DNA from: Candidatus Nitronauta litoralis
GTDB lineage: Bacteria; Nitrospinota; Nitrospinia; Nitrospinales; Nitrospinaceae
Direction: 5' to 3'
Assembly (NCBI GenBank): GCA_015698285.1
Contig: CP048685.1
Coordinates: 558,001 to 622,000 of the forward strand
DNA length: 64,000 bases
The notes under the pieces are model-generated. The model ran no database searches and had not been told where the DNA came from. It saw only the letters and a list, made by a program, of their open reading frames with translations. Positions 32,963 to 41,589 of this stretch are shown piece after piece. The first letter of the stretch is position 1; each line of letters begins with the position of its first letter. Made by a program: the position numbers and the translations under genes.

Positions 32963-34421
32963 TCAGGTCGTGCGGGCCCCCGCACTTGATGCTGCCGGGC
33001 TGCCCTGGTTCAATGTTCCGCGCCCACTGGACCTGGATGACCTTGCCGGCAAAATCGTCATTCTCGATTTCTGGACTTACTGTTGCATCAACTGCATTCA
33101 CATCATCCCGACCCTGAAACGGATCGAAGCCCTGTTCCCGGATGAACTGGTGGTGATCGGAGTGCACTCGCCCAAGTTCAGTGGCGAAAAAGAAACAGAC
33201 AACCTGGAACGTGCCATTCACCGTTACGAAATCGAGCACCCAATCGTGCACGATGTCGACTTTGGCATCTGGAAACGTTACGCGGTCAATGCCTGGCCCA
33301 CCTTGATGTTTGTTTCTCCGGATGGGTACATTCTGGGCCAACTTCCGGGTGAACCCGACCCAAAACTGCTGGAAGAAAGCCTGACCCATCTGGTTGCCGA
33401 GATGAAGAAAAACGGCACACTTTCGGGAGGCGCTGCGGAATTGATCGCTCCCATGAAGTCCACGGAAACAGGCGCACTTAGTTTTCCAGGGAAAATCGCT
33501 TACAGCAAAACCAATCGCGAATTCGCCATCGCTGATAGCAACCACAACCAGATCGTCACCACAGACTTGGAAGGCAACGTCACGCGGCGTATTGGGGCAG
33601 GAACAATCGGAAAATCCGATGGTAGTTTTGAAGAAGCAGAATTTTATCGTCCGCAGGGACTGTGTTTCGAAGACAACATCATCTGGGTTGCCGACACAGA
33701 AAACCACCTGCTGCGAAAAATCGATCTGGAAAACAAAATAGTCGAAACTGTCGCGGGCACAGGCGTTCAAGGCGCCTTTCTTAAAGGCACCGGGACGGCG
33801 TTGGAAATCGCCCTGTCCTCTCCATGGGATGTGTCTTTAAAAGACGGCTGGTTGTACTTCGCCAATGCCGGAACGCATCAGATCGGCGTCTACTATATCC
33901 AGGAAAAGGAAACCGCCCTGTTTGCGGGAACCGGACAGGAATCACTCACCGATGCCCCCCGACTGGTCGCCACCTTTGCGCAGCCCAGTGGACTTTCGGT
34001 CAACGGCGACAAGCTGTACCTGGCAGACAGTGAAACCAGTGCCATACGCTCCATTCGCCTGGATGATATCGGGCTCACAGCGACCTATGTCGGTACCGGG
34101 TTGTTTGACTTCGGTGACAAGGATGGCAAAGGCAAACAGGCGGTCCTGCAGCATCCACTGGGTGTTCATTACGCTGACGGAGCACTATTTATTGCGGACT
34201 CCTACAACCACAAAATAAAGGTGTTGGATTTGAATACGCAGGAGGTCCATACCGTAGAAGCTTCTGCGGACATCATCTGCGATGATGACAGTTGCACGCG
34301 CCTTTGGGAACCTGCGGGGGTACTGTGCCTTGAAAAAGATTTATACGTATCCGACACCAACAATCACCGTATCCTCAAGATCAATCTGGATACGGAAAAA
34401 ACCGAAATATTTTTGAAGTGA
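32955..34421 (+). CDS. Thioredoxin-fold/NHL-repeat protein, NHLRC2-like
   Basis: The 488-residue protein has an N-terminal thioredoxin-like domain with W-T-Y-C-C-I-N-C (residues 40-47; Cys44 and Cys47 form the CxxC) and a cis-proline region A-W-P-T-L. It is followed by about six NHL repeats, each with a D-T/S-x-N-H-x-(I/L) pattern, forming a beta-propeller. This is the NHLRC2 layout. No signal peptide is seen, so it is likely cytoplasmic. The function in bacteria is not established. The ATG at 32955 overlaps the Nfu-like gene. Confidence 0.85.
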   Translation: MPDQVVRAPALDAAGLPWFNVPRPLDLDDLAGKIVILDFWTYCCINCIHIIPTLKRIEALFPDELVVIGVHSPKFSGEKETDNLERAIHRYEIEHPIVHDVDFGIWKRYAVNAWPTLMFVSPDGYILGQLPGEPDPKLLEESLTHLVAEMKKNGTLSGGAAELIAPMKSTETGALSFPGKIAYSKTNREFAIADSNHNQIVTTDLEGNVTRRIGAGTIGKSDGSFEEAEFYRPQGLCFEDNIIWVADTENHLLRKIDLENKIVETVAGTGVQGAFLKGTGTALEIALSSPWDVSLKDGWLYFANAGTHQIGVYYIQEKETALFAGTGQESLTDAPRLVATFAQPSGLSVNGDKLYLADSETSAIRSIRLDDIGLTATYVGTGLFDFGDKDGKGKQAVLQHPLGVHYADGALFIADSYNHKIKVLDLNTQEVHTVEASADIICDDDSCTRLWEPAGVLCLEKDLYVSDTNNHRILKINLDTEKTEIFLK

Positions 34422-34439
34422 TCATGAAGAGGTTTTTTC

Positions 34440-34583
34440 GTGTTTGAAGACATAGGAAATTTTGTCACCAACCTGCCCCCACTTCTGCAACTGGTCGTTG
34501 GAGGAGTTATCGCCGTAGGAGTTTTAATTCTCGCGACCAAAATTGCCGACTGGAACGAGGGGAAAGAAGGAAAGAAAAAATAA
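34440..34583 (+). CDS. Small single-pass membrane protein, 47 aa
   Basis: A GTG start at 34440 is preceded by AGAGG seven bases upstream. The peptide has one hydrophobic segment (L-L-Q-L-V-V-G-G-V-I-A-V-G-V-L-I-L) followed by a highly charged lysine-rich tail. This layout is typical of small single-pass proteins. It lies 18 bases after the NHLRC2-like gene, so it is probably in the same operon. No family is recognised. Confidence 0.55.
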   Translation: MFEDIGNFVTNLPPLLQLVVGGVIAVGVLILATKIADWNEGKEGKKK

Positions 34584-34605
34584 TTTGATCTCATATTTTC
34601 TATAA

Positions 34606-34941
34606 TTTCGACATTGTCGATTTCAAATCCCTGTCTGCGTATTCTTTATTTCTTTTATTTCTGTCAATTTAAGCTGGGCACATCGTAATGGATGCCATCG
34701 TTGGCATAGCTGCCCATCTGATTCCGGAAGCTACGTTTATGGTGATAAGGTTAAATGCCGTCAATACTCCGACAACGATTATTGGTTGTGTGGTATTGCC
34801 AGAACTTTGGAATTGCCCACCGCACCATCTAATCCTCCACCTTCTTCACCGGTAGAAATTTCAGCCTGCAAGTCATTAAATCCACCCAAAGATGGACAAA
34901 ATAGCAAGCGATGGCTGCGCACTTGTAAAAATAACTTTTGA
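34606..34941 (+). pseudogene. Secreted CHRWHSCPSD-motif protein lacking a canonical start codon
   Basis: The frame from 34606 to the TGA at 34939 is open for 111 codons but contains no ATG, GTG, TTG or CTG. It starts with a hydrophobic, signal-peptide-like stretch (V-F-F-I-S-F-I-S-V-N-L-S-W-A) and then N-G-C-H-R-W-H-S-C-P-S-D-S-G-S-Y, a cysteine-histidine motif that I recognise from short secreted proteins of other bacteria. A proline-rich and lysine-rich tail follows. Either the start uses a rare codon such as ATT or ATC, or the first codons were lost by a small mutation. The conserved core argues that it is, or recently was, a real gene. Confidence 0.5.
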
Positions 34942-35074
34942 CGAAGAGACTTGTTCACAATGCCTTAGCCAAGGCAAATCAGCCCATTGACTCAGCCCTT
35001 TCATTCTCGATTCATTCAGCGGTACAATAGGCGAAAGGGAGCCTCAATAACAAATTTCCTGTCAGGGAAGCGCT
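34942..35074. other. Noncoding gap with a short hairpin and a -10-like element
   Basis: TGCCTT-AGCC-AAGGCA forms a six-base stem at 34961-34976, just after the CHRWH frame. TACAAT at about 35025 is a likely -10 for the Sel1 gene, with no convincing -35. AGGGA precedes its ATG. Confidence 0.35.
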
Positions 35075-35893
35075 ATGAAAAACTCTATCATTCCTCTGTT
35101 AATTTTATTCTTACTGATTCCATCAACTCATTTCGCTCAGGATCTAGGTGGCCTCGGAGAACTGGACGACGGCGGCGATCTCGAAATGGAGATCACTGGC
35201 AAGGTGGTCGATGTGAAAGTCGATTCGCTCAGGGTCAAACCTGAAGGCCAGTGGCGGCCTAAAGTTGGAGATCCGGTACGTATCGTGATCGGGTCTGGGG
35301 TGGTACGCGAGGTGACGGAGGATGGTGTCATTGTGGATCTCAAAAACGGCGGGGCCGCAGTGAACATGGTCGCTTCAATCCGTTCACCCAATGCGGAGCT
35401 TGGCAGCGGTTCGGCAATGGTGGAAACACATTTAACACCTGCGACACCCCCGGTAACCCCATCTGCCCCCCCTGCCCCTCCAAAACCCCAGGCACCCGAA
35501 CCGCCTAAATGGGCTTCCTTATCTGCCGAAGAAAATTATAATATGGGTGCAAAGTATTATCAGGGCGATAAGGTTGCGCAAGACTACGGAAAAGCTCTGG
35601 ACTGGTTTCAGCACGCAGCGGATAAGGGCCATGTTGGAGCCTTGAATGATATCGGTGTGATGTACGAACTTGGCCAGGGTGTCTCCAAAAACCCGGCAAA
35701 GGCAGTGGAATATTATCAGAAGGCCGTTGCCAAAAATTATGCGCTGGGCCATTACAATCTGGGGCGCGCTTATGAAACCGGAAATGGAATTGGAAAAAAT
35801 TATTCAGAAGCTCTCAAATCTTTCCGCAGGGCAGCGCGTATGGGAGAAAAAAACGCGCAAAATAAATTGAGCTCACGCGGGCAACGCTGGTAG
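35075..35893 (+). CDS. Exported Sel1-repeat protein
   Basis: The 272-residue protein has a signal peptide ending at F-A-Q-D. A small beta-rich domain of about 90 residues (V-V-D-V-K-V-D-S-L-R-V-K and V-G-D-P-V-R-I-V-I) follows, then a proline-rich linker and three Sel1 repeats of about 36 residues, such as A-L-N-D-I-G-V-M-Y-E-L-G-Q-G-V. Sel1 repeats are TPR-like and bind other proteins. The N-terminal domain may sense or bind an unknown ligand. The protein is likely periplasmic. It is followed by a DksA-like gene. Confidence 0.75.
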   Translation: MKNSIIPLLILFLLIPSTHFAQDLGGLGELDDGGDLEMEITGKVVDVKVDSLRVKPEGQWRPKVGDPVRIVIGSGVVREVTEDGVIVDLKNGGAAVNMVASIRSPNAELGSGSAMVETHLTPATPPVTPSAPPAPPKPQAPEPPKWASLSAEENYNMGAKYYQGDKVAQDYGKALDWFQHAADKGHVGALNDIGVMYELGQGVSKNPAKAVEYYQKAVAKNYALGHYNLGRAYETGNGIGKNYSEALKSFRRAARMGEKNAQNKLSSRGQRW

Positions 35894-35921
35894 ATACTTT
35901 TCATGTCACAGGGAGAACATA

Positions 35922-36266
35922 TTGAAACCGGATAACCGTCAGCAACTCAAGCAGAAAATTCTGGATGAAATCGAGGCACAGAAAACGCTTATCCAGAGCC
36001 TTACCGAAACCTCCAAGCCAGTTGCCCCAGACAACGCTATTGGGCGCCTCACCAGAATGGAAGCCATTGTCAGCAAGGGGGTCAGTGAAGCTTCTTTGAA
36101 TTCTGCGCAGATAAAGCTTTCGAAACTGGAAACCGCATTGGCCAAGGTGGAGGATCCGGATTTCGGCCTTTGTTTGCGTTGTGGAGAGCCCATCCCTCAC
36201 GGCAGAATCATGCTCATGCCGGAAAGTACCTGCTGTGTAGCCTGTGCCAGCGGAAATTCTCGATAA
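35922..36266 (+). CDS. DksA/TraR-like zinc-finger protein
   Basis: The 114-residue protein has a coiled-coil N-terminal part and a C4 zinc finger with Cys84, Cys87, Cys105 and Cys108, including F-G-L-C-L-R-C-G and G-R-I-M-L-M-P-E-S. The family binds the RNA polymerase secondary channel and modulates transcription, often with ppGpp. The start is a TTG at 35922, supported by GGGAG six bases upstream. It is shorter than E. coli DksA and resembles the short DksA/TraR-related proteins, so its regulatory effect may differ. Confidence 0.78.
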   Translation: MKPDNRQQLKQKILDEIEAQKTLIQSLTETSKPVAPDNAIGRLTRMEAIVSKGVSEASLNSAQIKLSKLETALAKVEDPDFGLCLRCGEPIPHGRIMLMPESTCCVACASGNSR

Positions 36267-36496
36267 ATTGCTGGTTCTTACATTCACGCAAAACCTTCCC
36301 TCAATTTACCCCAAAACCTTTAGAGTATTAAATTTCCCTCATTATTTTCTTGATTCCCCATCAGCACTACCTTCCAATAGAATTAAATCTAAGATTCAAA
36401 CAGTTAACGTTAGAATACCGTTTCCAGGAAGTTTAATCGCAGTTTTTTTCACCTGAGAGTTGAGTCGATTCGCTCGCGTTCGTTGCCACTTATCTC

Positions 36497-38668
36497 ATGG
36501 AAATCACTTCACACTCCCTTCGAAAAACTTCAATTAAAAGAAAAGTCATTACGAACTTCACCTGGATTTTTATGGCCATCTCCGTTTTCAACTTTATCTA
36601 TTTCCCGGCCATTTATAAAAACCAGGCGATAAAAAACCTGGAGAACCACGTCCGAAATACAGCAAATTTGTTAGCGCTTTCCACCGCCACCAGCCTGGAG
36701 TTAATCGAACTGGAAAGTATAGGCGTTGCAATCGACCTCGCAAAAGAAGATCCCCGTCTTGCTTACCTCGGAATATTTAATTCTAAAAATAAACCAATCG
36801 CTGAATTCAGCCCTGGAAATGAAAAACCCGATATCAAAAACCTTTTACAAAAACTGGGAACAGTTAATGATGGGAATTTCATTTTTTACTCCACGCCTAT
36901 TGAATATAAAAGCCATTACCATGGACGAATTTTACTGGGTTACTCACTCGAAAAACTATCTGAAAGCCTTTTAAACTACCAGCTCAAAACTTTTTACATC
37001 ACTTTATTTATTTTTGCATTGGGATTGATGGTTTCAATTATTTTTTGTAACAACAACACAAAACCTCTCGTCCAGTTGGCGCAAGCGACGGATGAAATTT
37101 CAAAAGGCAATCTGGAGGTCACCCTGCCTAAGATTAAATCCCATGATGAAATCGGCACCTTGGCGCAAAGCTTCAATACCATGGTAAGGAATCTCCAGCA
37201 ATCTATTGAAGAACGGGAAAAGACGCAGTTGGAACTGGAAAAAGCTCGAAAACTTGCGGAATCTTCCAGCAAAGCTAAAAGTGTCTTTCTAGCCAATATG
37301 AGCCATGAAATAAGGACACCGATGAATGCGATTCTGGGTTACTCACAACTCTTATTAATGAATAGGAATCTCGACAAGAAATCTCTTGAACCCATAAATG
37401 TTATCAATAGCAGTGCCAACAACCTACTTGAATTAATCAACGATATTCTCGATATTTCTAAAATTGAAGCTGGCCAATTGGAACTCCACAAAGTCGACTT
37501 TGACCTCAAGGAATTATTAAATGGGTTGTCCATGATGTTCAAAATTCGCTGCCAGGAAAAGAAAATTGAGTGGAATATTAAGGGAGTAGAGGGGACGGGT
37601 TTAATGGTCAATGGGGATGAAGGAAAAATACGTCAGGTCCTTACCAATCTCCTGGGCAATGCAGTCAAATTCACAGATTCCGGGGAAATATCCTTAACTC
37701 TGGAAAATCTGGGAAAAAACCGGTATCGGTTTGAAGTCACAGACACGGGCCAGGGGATTCCACAAGAAGCTCAGGAGGAGATATTCAAACCCTTCCGACA
37801 GGACCGCGAAGGCATTAAAAAAGGAGGGACAGGCCTCGGACTTGCTATATCGAAAAAGCAACTTGAAATGATGAACAGTCCACTTTTATTAAAATCAATT
37901 GTGGGCAAAGGCAGTGAATTTTCTTTTGCCCTCACTTTGCCTCCAGCCACAAAAAGAGTTCCCGCCAGACAAAAAAGATTCGATGGGTTTATGCGATTAC
38001 CGGAAGATTTAAAAATTACAGCTCTGGTTGTCGACGATATTCTGGCTAACCGAAGCCTACTTTCACAAATGCTTCAAAAAACTGGTGCAGAGGTAATAGA
38101 AGCAGAAAACGGGGAACAGGCGCTGGACCAGGTTAAAAAAACTAAACCGGACATCATTTACCTGGACATAAGAATGCCCGTCATGGGTGGGGAAGAATTC
38201 ATGAAAGAAGCTATTAATATTTTCGGCCCGGATCATTTGAAGATCGTGGTTGTTTCAGCTTCTGTCCTGGAGCATGAAAGAGAGCGTTACCGAAAACTGG
38301 GGTGCAATAATATAATTAAAAAACCGTTCCGGTACGGCGCAATCGTGGAAAGCTTGACTAAAGTTCTGGGGATAAACTTAGAACCAGTGCAGGAGAGTAA
38401 CAAAACTAAATTTTCGAAGCAAAACTCATCTTCCAGTGTCAATGGTGACTCCCATTCTCCATTCACCGGCTCCATTCCAAATAGTATTCACACCCGATTA
38501 CTGGAAATCGCACGCTCTCGAAATATCACTAAATTAAAAAAGGTTCTTCCCGAACTGAAAGACCTGGGAAGCGAATACAAACCCTTACATGACCAACTTA
38601 TGAAACTTGCGAGGAGCTACGACACAGAAGCCATTCTATCCTTGCTTGAAAAAACGGCAAAACATTGA
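36497..38668 (+). CDS. Hybrid sensor histidine kinase with receiver domain
   Basis: The 723-residue protein has two membrane segments (about residues 21-39 and 165-185) around a periplasmic sensor, then a HAMP domain and a HisKA domain with phosphorylated His270 in N-M-S-H-E-I-R-T-P. The ATPase domain shows N-L-L-G-N-A-V-K-F, D-T-G-Q-G-I-P and G-T-G-L-G-L-A-I, and a receiver domain has Asp557 in Y-L-D-I-R-M-P. A short C-terminal helical region follows. It is a phosphorelay protein, followed by an HD-GYP response regulator 59 bases downstream, which is its likely partner. The sensed signal is unknown. Confidence 0.9.
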   Translation: MEITSHSLRKTSIKRKVITNFTWIFMAISVFNFIYFPAIYKNQAIKNLENHVRNTANLLALSTATSLELIELESIGVAIDLAKEDPRLAYLGIFNSKNKPIAEFSPGNEKPDIKNLLQKLGTVNDGNFIFYSTPIEYKSHYHGRILLGYSLEKLSESLLNYQLKTFYITLFIFALGLMVSIIFCNNNTKPLVQLAQATDEISKGNLEVTLPKIKSHDEIGTLAQSFNTMVRNLQQSIEEREKTQLELEKARKLAESSSKAKSVFLANMSHEIRTPMNAILGYSQLLLMNRNLDKKSLEPINVINSSANNLLELINDILDISKIEAGQLELHKVDFDLKELLNGLSMMFKIRCQEKKIEWNIKGVEGTGLMVNGDEGKIRQVLTNLLGNAVKFTDSGEISLTLENLGKNRYRFEVTDTGQGIPQEAQEEIFKPFRQDREGIKKGGTGLGLAISKKQLEMMNSPLLLKSIVGKGSEFSFALTLPPATKRVPARQKRFDGFMRLPEDLKITALVVDDILANRSLLSQMLQKTGAEVIEAENGEQALDQVKKTKPDIIYLDIRMPVMGGEEFMKEAINIFGPDHLKIVVVSASVLEHERERYRKLGCNNIIKKPFRYGAIVESLTKVLGINLEPVQESNKTKFSKQNSSSSVNGDSHSPFTGSIPNSIHTRLLEIARSRNITKLKKVLPELKDLGSEYKPLHDQLMKLARSYDTEAILSLLEKTAKH

Positions 38669-38727
38669 CCACCATATATTCAGTATTTAACCTTAAAATT
38701 CAAACTAAAGGATCGAACTTTTAAATC

Positions 38728-39777
38728 ATGGATGTAAAAGCCCCAGGTAAAATTCTGATAGTGGACGATACTCCCGCGAACCTGGGGGTACTGGGAAATA
38801 CTCTGGAGTCAGAAGGTTATGAAATTTCAACCGCTCCCAGCGGAGAAATTGCTCTTGAAATAGCAAACAGTTTTTCACCTGAACTTATATTTCTGGACAT
38901 TATGATGCCGGGAATGGACGGCTTTCAAACCTGTGAAGCGCTTAAAAACAGTCTGGAAACGCAAGATATCCCTGTAATATTCATGTCCGCTTTAAATGAT
39001 GTCGATAGCATCTGCAAAGGATTTGATCATGGTGGTCTTGATTACATAGCCAAACCCTTTCGAAGGGAAGAGGTGCTATCCAGAGCAAAAACCCATATAC
39101 AGCTTTACAAATTAATCAATGAACGAAAAAATTACACCAGGACTCTTGAAGACACCGTAAAAAAAAGAACCAAGGAGCTTCATGACACCAGACTGGAAGT
39201 GATCAACTGTCTTGGCAGGGCAGGAGAGTTTCGAGACAATGAAACCGGAATGCATGTGGTGCGCATGAGCCACTTCGCAAGATTGCTAGGCGAAACGATT
39301 GGACTGTCAGAGGAAAAAAGCAGCCTGCTATTCCATGCCAGCCCCATGCATGACATTGGAAAAATAGGAATCCCGGACAATGTCCTGCTTAAACCAGGAA
39401 AACTTAATGAAGAAGAGTGGGAAATCATGAAATCCCACGTAACGATTGGGGCAACAATCCTGTCCAGGGATGATTCCCCTTTGATGAAAACGGCAAAAAT
39501 CGTTGCTCTCCATCACCATGAAAAATGGGACGGCTCGGGTTACCCGAATAACCTAAAAGGAGAAGCCATTTCTCTTGAAGGCAGGATCATTGCTATCTGC
39601 GATGTGTTTGACGCTTTGACATCCAAAAGATCTTACAAAGATCCCTGGCCAATCAACAAGACAATGGAATTGATTGAAAGTTCCAGTGGAAAACATTTTG
39701 AACCCGCGCTCGTCAATCGATTCAAAAAGATTGTTCCGGAAGTGTTAAAAATCAAAGAAGAATTCGCAGACGTCTGA
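38728..39777 (+). CDS. Response regulator with HD-GYP domain, RpfG-like
   Basis: The 349-residue protein has a receiver domain with the phosphorylated Asp57 (L-I-F-L-D-I-M-M-P-G), a linker coil, and an HD-GYP phosphodiesterase domain. The latter shows H-D at residues 208-209 (M-H-D-I-G-K-I-G-I-P-D) and H-H-E-K-W-D-G-S-G-Y-P at 262-272. HD-GYP enzymes degrade cyclic-di-GMP. Phosphorylation by the upstream kinase would control its activity, linking an external signal to motility or biofilm behaviour. Confidence 0.92.
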   Translation: MDVKAPGKILIVDDTPANLGVLGNTLESEGYEISTAPSGEIALEIANSFSPELIFLDIMMPGMDGFQTCEALKNSLETQDIPVIFMSALNDVDSICKGFDHGGLDYIAKPFRREEVLSRAKTHIQLYKLINERKNYTRTLEDTVKKRTKELHDTRLEVINCLGRAGEFRDNETGMHVVRMSHFARLLGETIGLSEEKSSLLFHASPMHDIGKIGIPDNVLLKPGKLNEEEWEIMKSHVTIGATILSRDDSPLMKTAKIVALHHHEKWDGSGYPNNLKGEAISLEGRIIAICDVFDALTSKRSYKDPWPINKTMELIESSSGKHFEPALVNRFKKIVPEVLKIKEEFADV

Positions 39778-39893
39778 TCTTCAATGTTAATCTAAAAAAA
39801 GATCGAGGGATTGAGTCCCTGCAAAGGAGTATCCGGGTTTGAAAAATTGACTATAGGAATGACTTCCGCTCTGATACTCAAGGAGAAGTGGAG

Positions 39894-40301
39894 ATGAAAA
39901 AGAAGTGCATTTATACACTTTTAATATTCTACACTTTTCTGGGTATCGTCCAATCGCAGGCTCAGGAAAGAAAGGTGACTATTATCAAACCTTTAAACGG
40001 GGACACGGTTGGGGCACCCGTTGAAGTTTGCATTAAAGTCGAAGGTCTGGAATTAGAACCCGCGAAAATGGGAGTCAACGAAGGGAAAGGCCACCATCAT
40101 ATTCTTTTTTCTTCTTTACCCAAAGACCTGAGCAAACCACTGGGGAAACAAGAAGTGATCCATATGGGTAGCGGAGTTGCTTGCCACACCTTAAACCTCG
40201 CGCCAGGAACCCATTCCTTACTGGCCCTCTTTGCCTATGGCAACCACGTTCCTTACAACCCGCCTATTTCAGACAAAATCTTGATTTCCGTGCACGAATA
40301 A
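39894..40301 (+). CDS. Exported DUF4399-type protein
   Basis: The ATG at 39894 is chosen because AGGAG lies eight bases upstream. A signal peptide ends near S-Q-A-Q-E. The 135-residue product has the DUF4399 signature G-K-G-H-H-H-I-L-F and I-I-K-P-L-N-G-D-T-V. The histidine cluster might bind metal, but the function of the family is unknown. It stands alone after the HD-GYP gene. Confidence 0.75.
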   Translation: MKKKCIYTLLIFYTFLGIVQSQAQERKVTIIKPLNGDTVGAPVEVCIKVEGLELEPAKMGVNEGKGHHHILFSSLPKDLSKPLGKQEVIHMGSGVACHTLNLAPGTHSLLALFAYGNHVPYNPPISDKILISVHE

Positions 40302-40358
40302 GCCTGCCAGCTTTATTTCCTTAATTATTGCACCGGATTTCAAACCAGCACGTCCTGG

Positions 40359-40952
40359 TCATTCCTGAAAAAAATCACCGTCCTTGATGGAATCCCGGTC
40401 AGTATCCCTTTTCGTTTTTTCCTCTGGCTTTAACAAGGGGATATTTTTGGAGCAATGGATATACGCTTCCTCCACATTCACCATAACCCAACGCTTCGGA
40501 ATCTTCCCTTTCCCCTCGTCATTTTCCGTAACACTCTGTAAAAAGGTTTCAAGCAGTTTTTCTACTTCTTTCCGGCTTTTGATCTCAGCCTTGCCGTTCA
40601 CATGGAGGCCCCGGGTGGTTTTAAAAAAATCGACGAAAACCATTCCCACGTGTGGATTCTCATGGATATTTCCCATGCTGGCATGAACCCCATTACCCGG
40701 GTATTCAGGATACAAAAGGGTCTTTTTATCCAGTACCCGGACAAAGCCTTGTCCCCCAGTACGAATGGAGCAATCGCATTCCCCTTTGGCATCCGCAGTG
40801 CCAATGAATACCATGGTCTGCACTGAAATGAACTCGATCATCTTCGGGTTGAGGTGATCCAGAACCTGCTGCTCATAAAACGCCAAAGCCCGTTCACGGG
40901 TATTGAACTTGTCTTGAAGAAAATGTTCTCCGTTTGACCCGGGTAGATTCAT
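40359..40952 (-). CDS. Pyridoxamine-phosphate-oxidase-fold protein
   Basis: The ATG at 40952 is preferred because an AGGA ribosome-binding site lies before it; the open frame extends 144 bases upstream with no support. The 197-residue product has the split-barrel fold motifs V-F-I-G-T-A-D-A-K-G, C-D-C-S-I-R-T-G-G and V-G-M-V-F-V-D. Relatives bind flavin or haem and include PNPOx-like and general-stress proteins. The substrate is unknown. Confidence 0.78.
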   Translation of the reverse strand: MNLPGSNGEHFLQDKFNTRERALAFYEQQVLDHLNPKMIEFISVQTMVFIGTADAKGECDCSIRTGGQGFVRVLDKKTLLYPEYPGNGVHASMGNIHENPHVGMVFVDFFKTTRGLHVNGKAEIKSRKEVEKLLETFLQSVTENDEGKGKIPKRWVMVNVEEAYIHCSKNIPLLKPEEKTKRDTDRDSIKDGDFFQE

Positions 40953-41190
40953 GTAAATCCTTTTCACGACAGATTTGCCAAAAAGCCTGTCAACTGGAAA
41001 ATTTTTTTGAAGGATTAGGCAATCGTACGCCTGACAGACCACTAAAGCAAGGCAAAGCCTGGACTTGATCCTCTTTAGAGTGGGGGTTCCCGGCAAATTT
41101 TTTTAAAATCTGGTTCTGGGTATAATAACAAAGCCTTTCCGGCCCCCGAAACAACCAAACTGCAAACTCCTTCATGAGGATGAACAAGCT

Positions 41191-41586
41191 ATGAAACTGA
41201 CTGCCATGCAACCTATGTTGAGCGTAGCCGATATAAATAAAAGCCTGGAGTTTTATCAGGCAGCACTCGGCTTCAAATGCATAAATTCAGATAAGGAATT
41301 GAAGGAATGGAAGTGGGCTCAATTACGCTCTGATAATGTAACCCTGATGCTGACGCAAAACGGTGGCCCGGTTCACCCGGAAGGCGAACACGATTTCAAT
41401 ACAGTCTTTTATTTTTACCCGGATGATGTGGTGTCGTTGTACGAAAAACTTAAACAGGAGGGTTACTCCGTCACCGACCTGATCGTGACGTTTTACCAGA
41501 TGAAGGAATTTTCGCTGAAAGACCCGGACGGTCACTTTTTATCATTTGGGCAGGATACAAATGAACCGCCAACTGTGTGTAAGTAA
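41191..41586 (+). CDS. VOC-superfamily (glyoxalase/bleomycin-resistance) protein
   Basis: The 131-residue product has the VOC fold: M-L-S-V-A-D-I-N-K-S-L-E-F-Y, the second half with F-Y-F-Y-P-D-D-V, and the C-terminal K-D-P-D-G-H-F-L-S-F with the family metal ligand region. VOC proteins include glyoxalase I, dioxygenases and antibiotic-binding proteins, so the substrate is unknown. A TATAAT element at 41121-41126 and a GAGG ribosome-binding site lie upstream. It converges with the CDF transporter gene. Confidence 0.83.
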   Translation: MKLTAMQPMLSVADINKSLEFYQAALGFKCINSDKELKEWKWAQLRSDNVTLMLTQNGGPVHPEGEHDFNTVFYFYPDDVVSLYEKLKQEGYSVTDLIVTFYQMKEFSLKDPDGHFLSFGQDTNEPPTVCK

Positions 41587-41589
41587 TTT

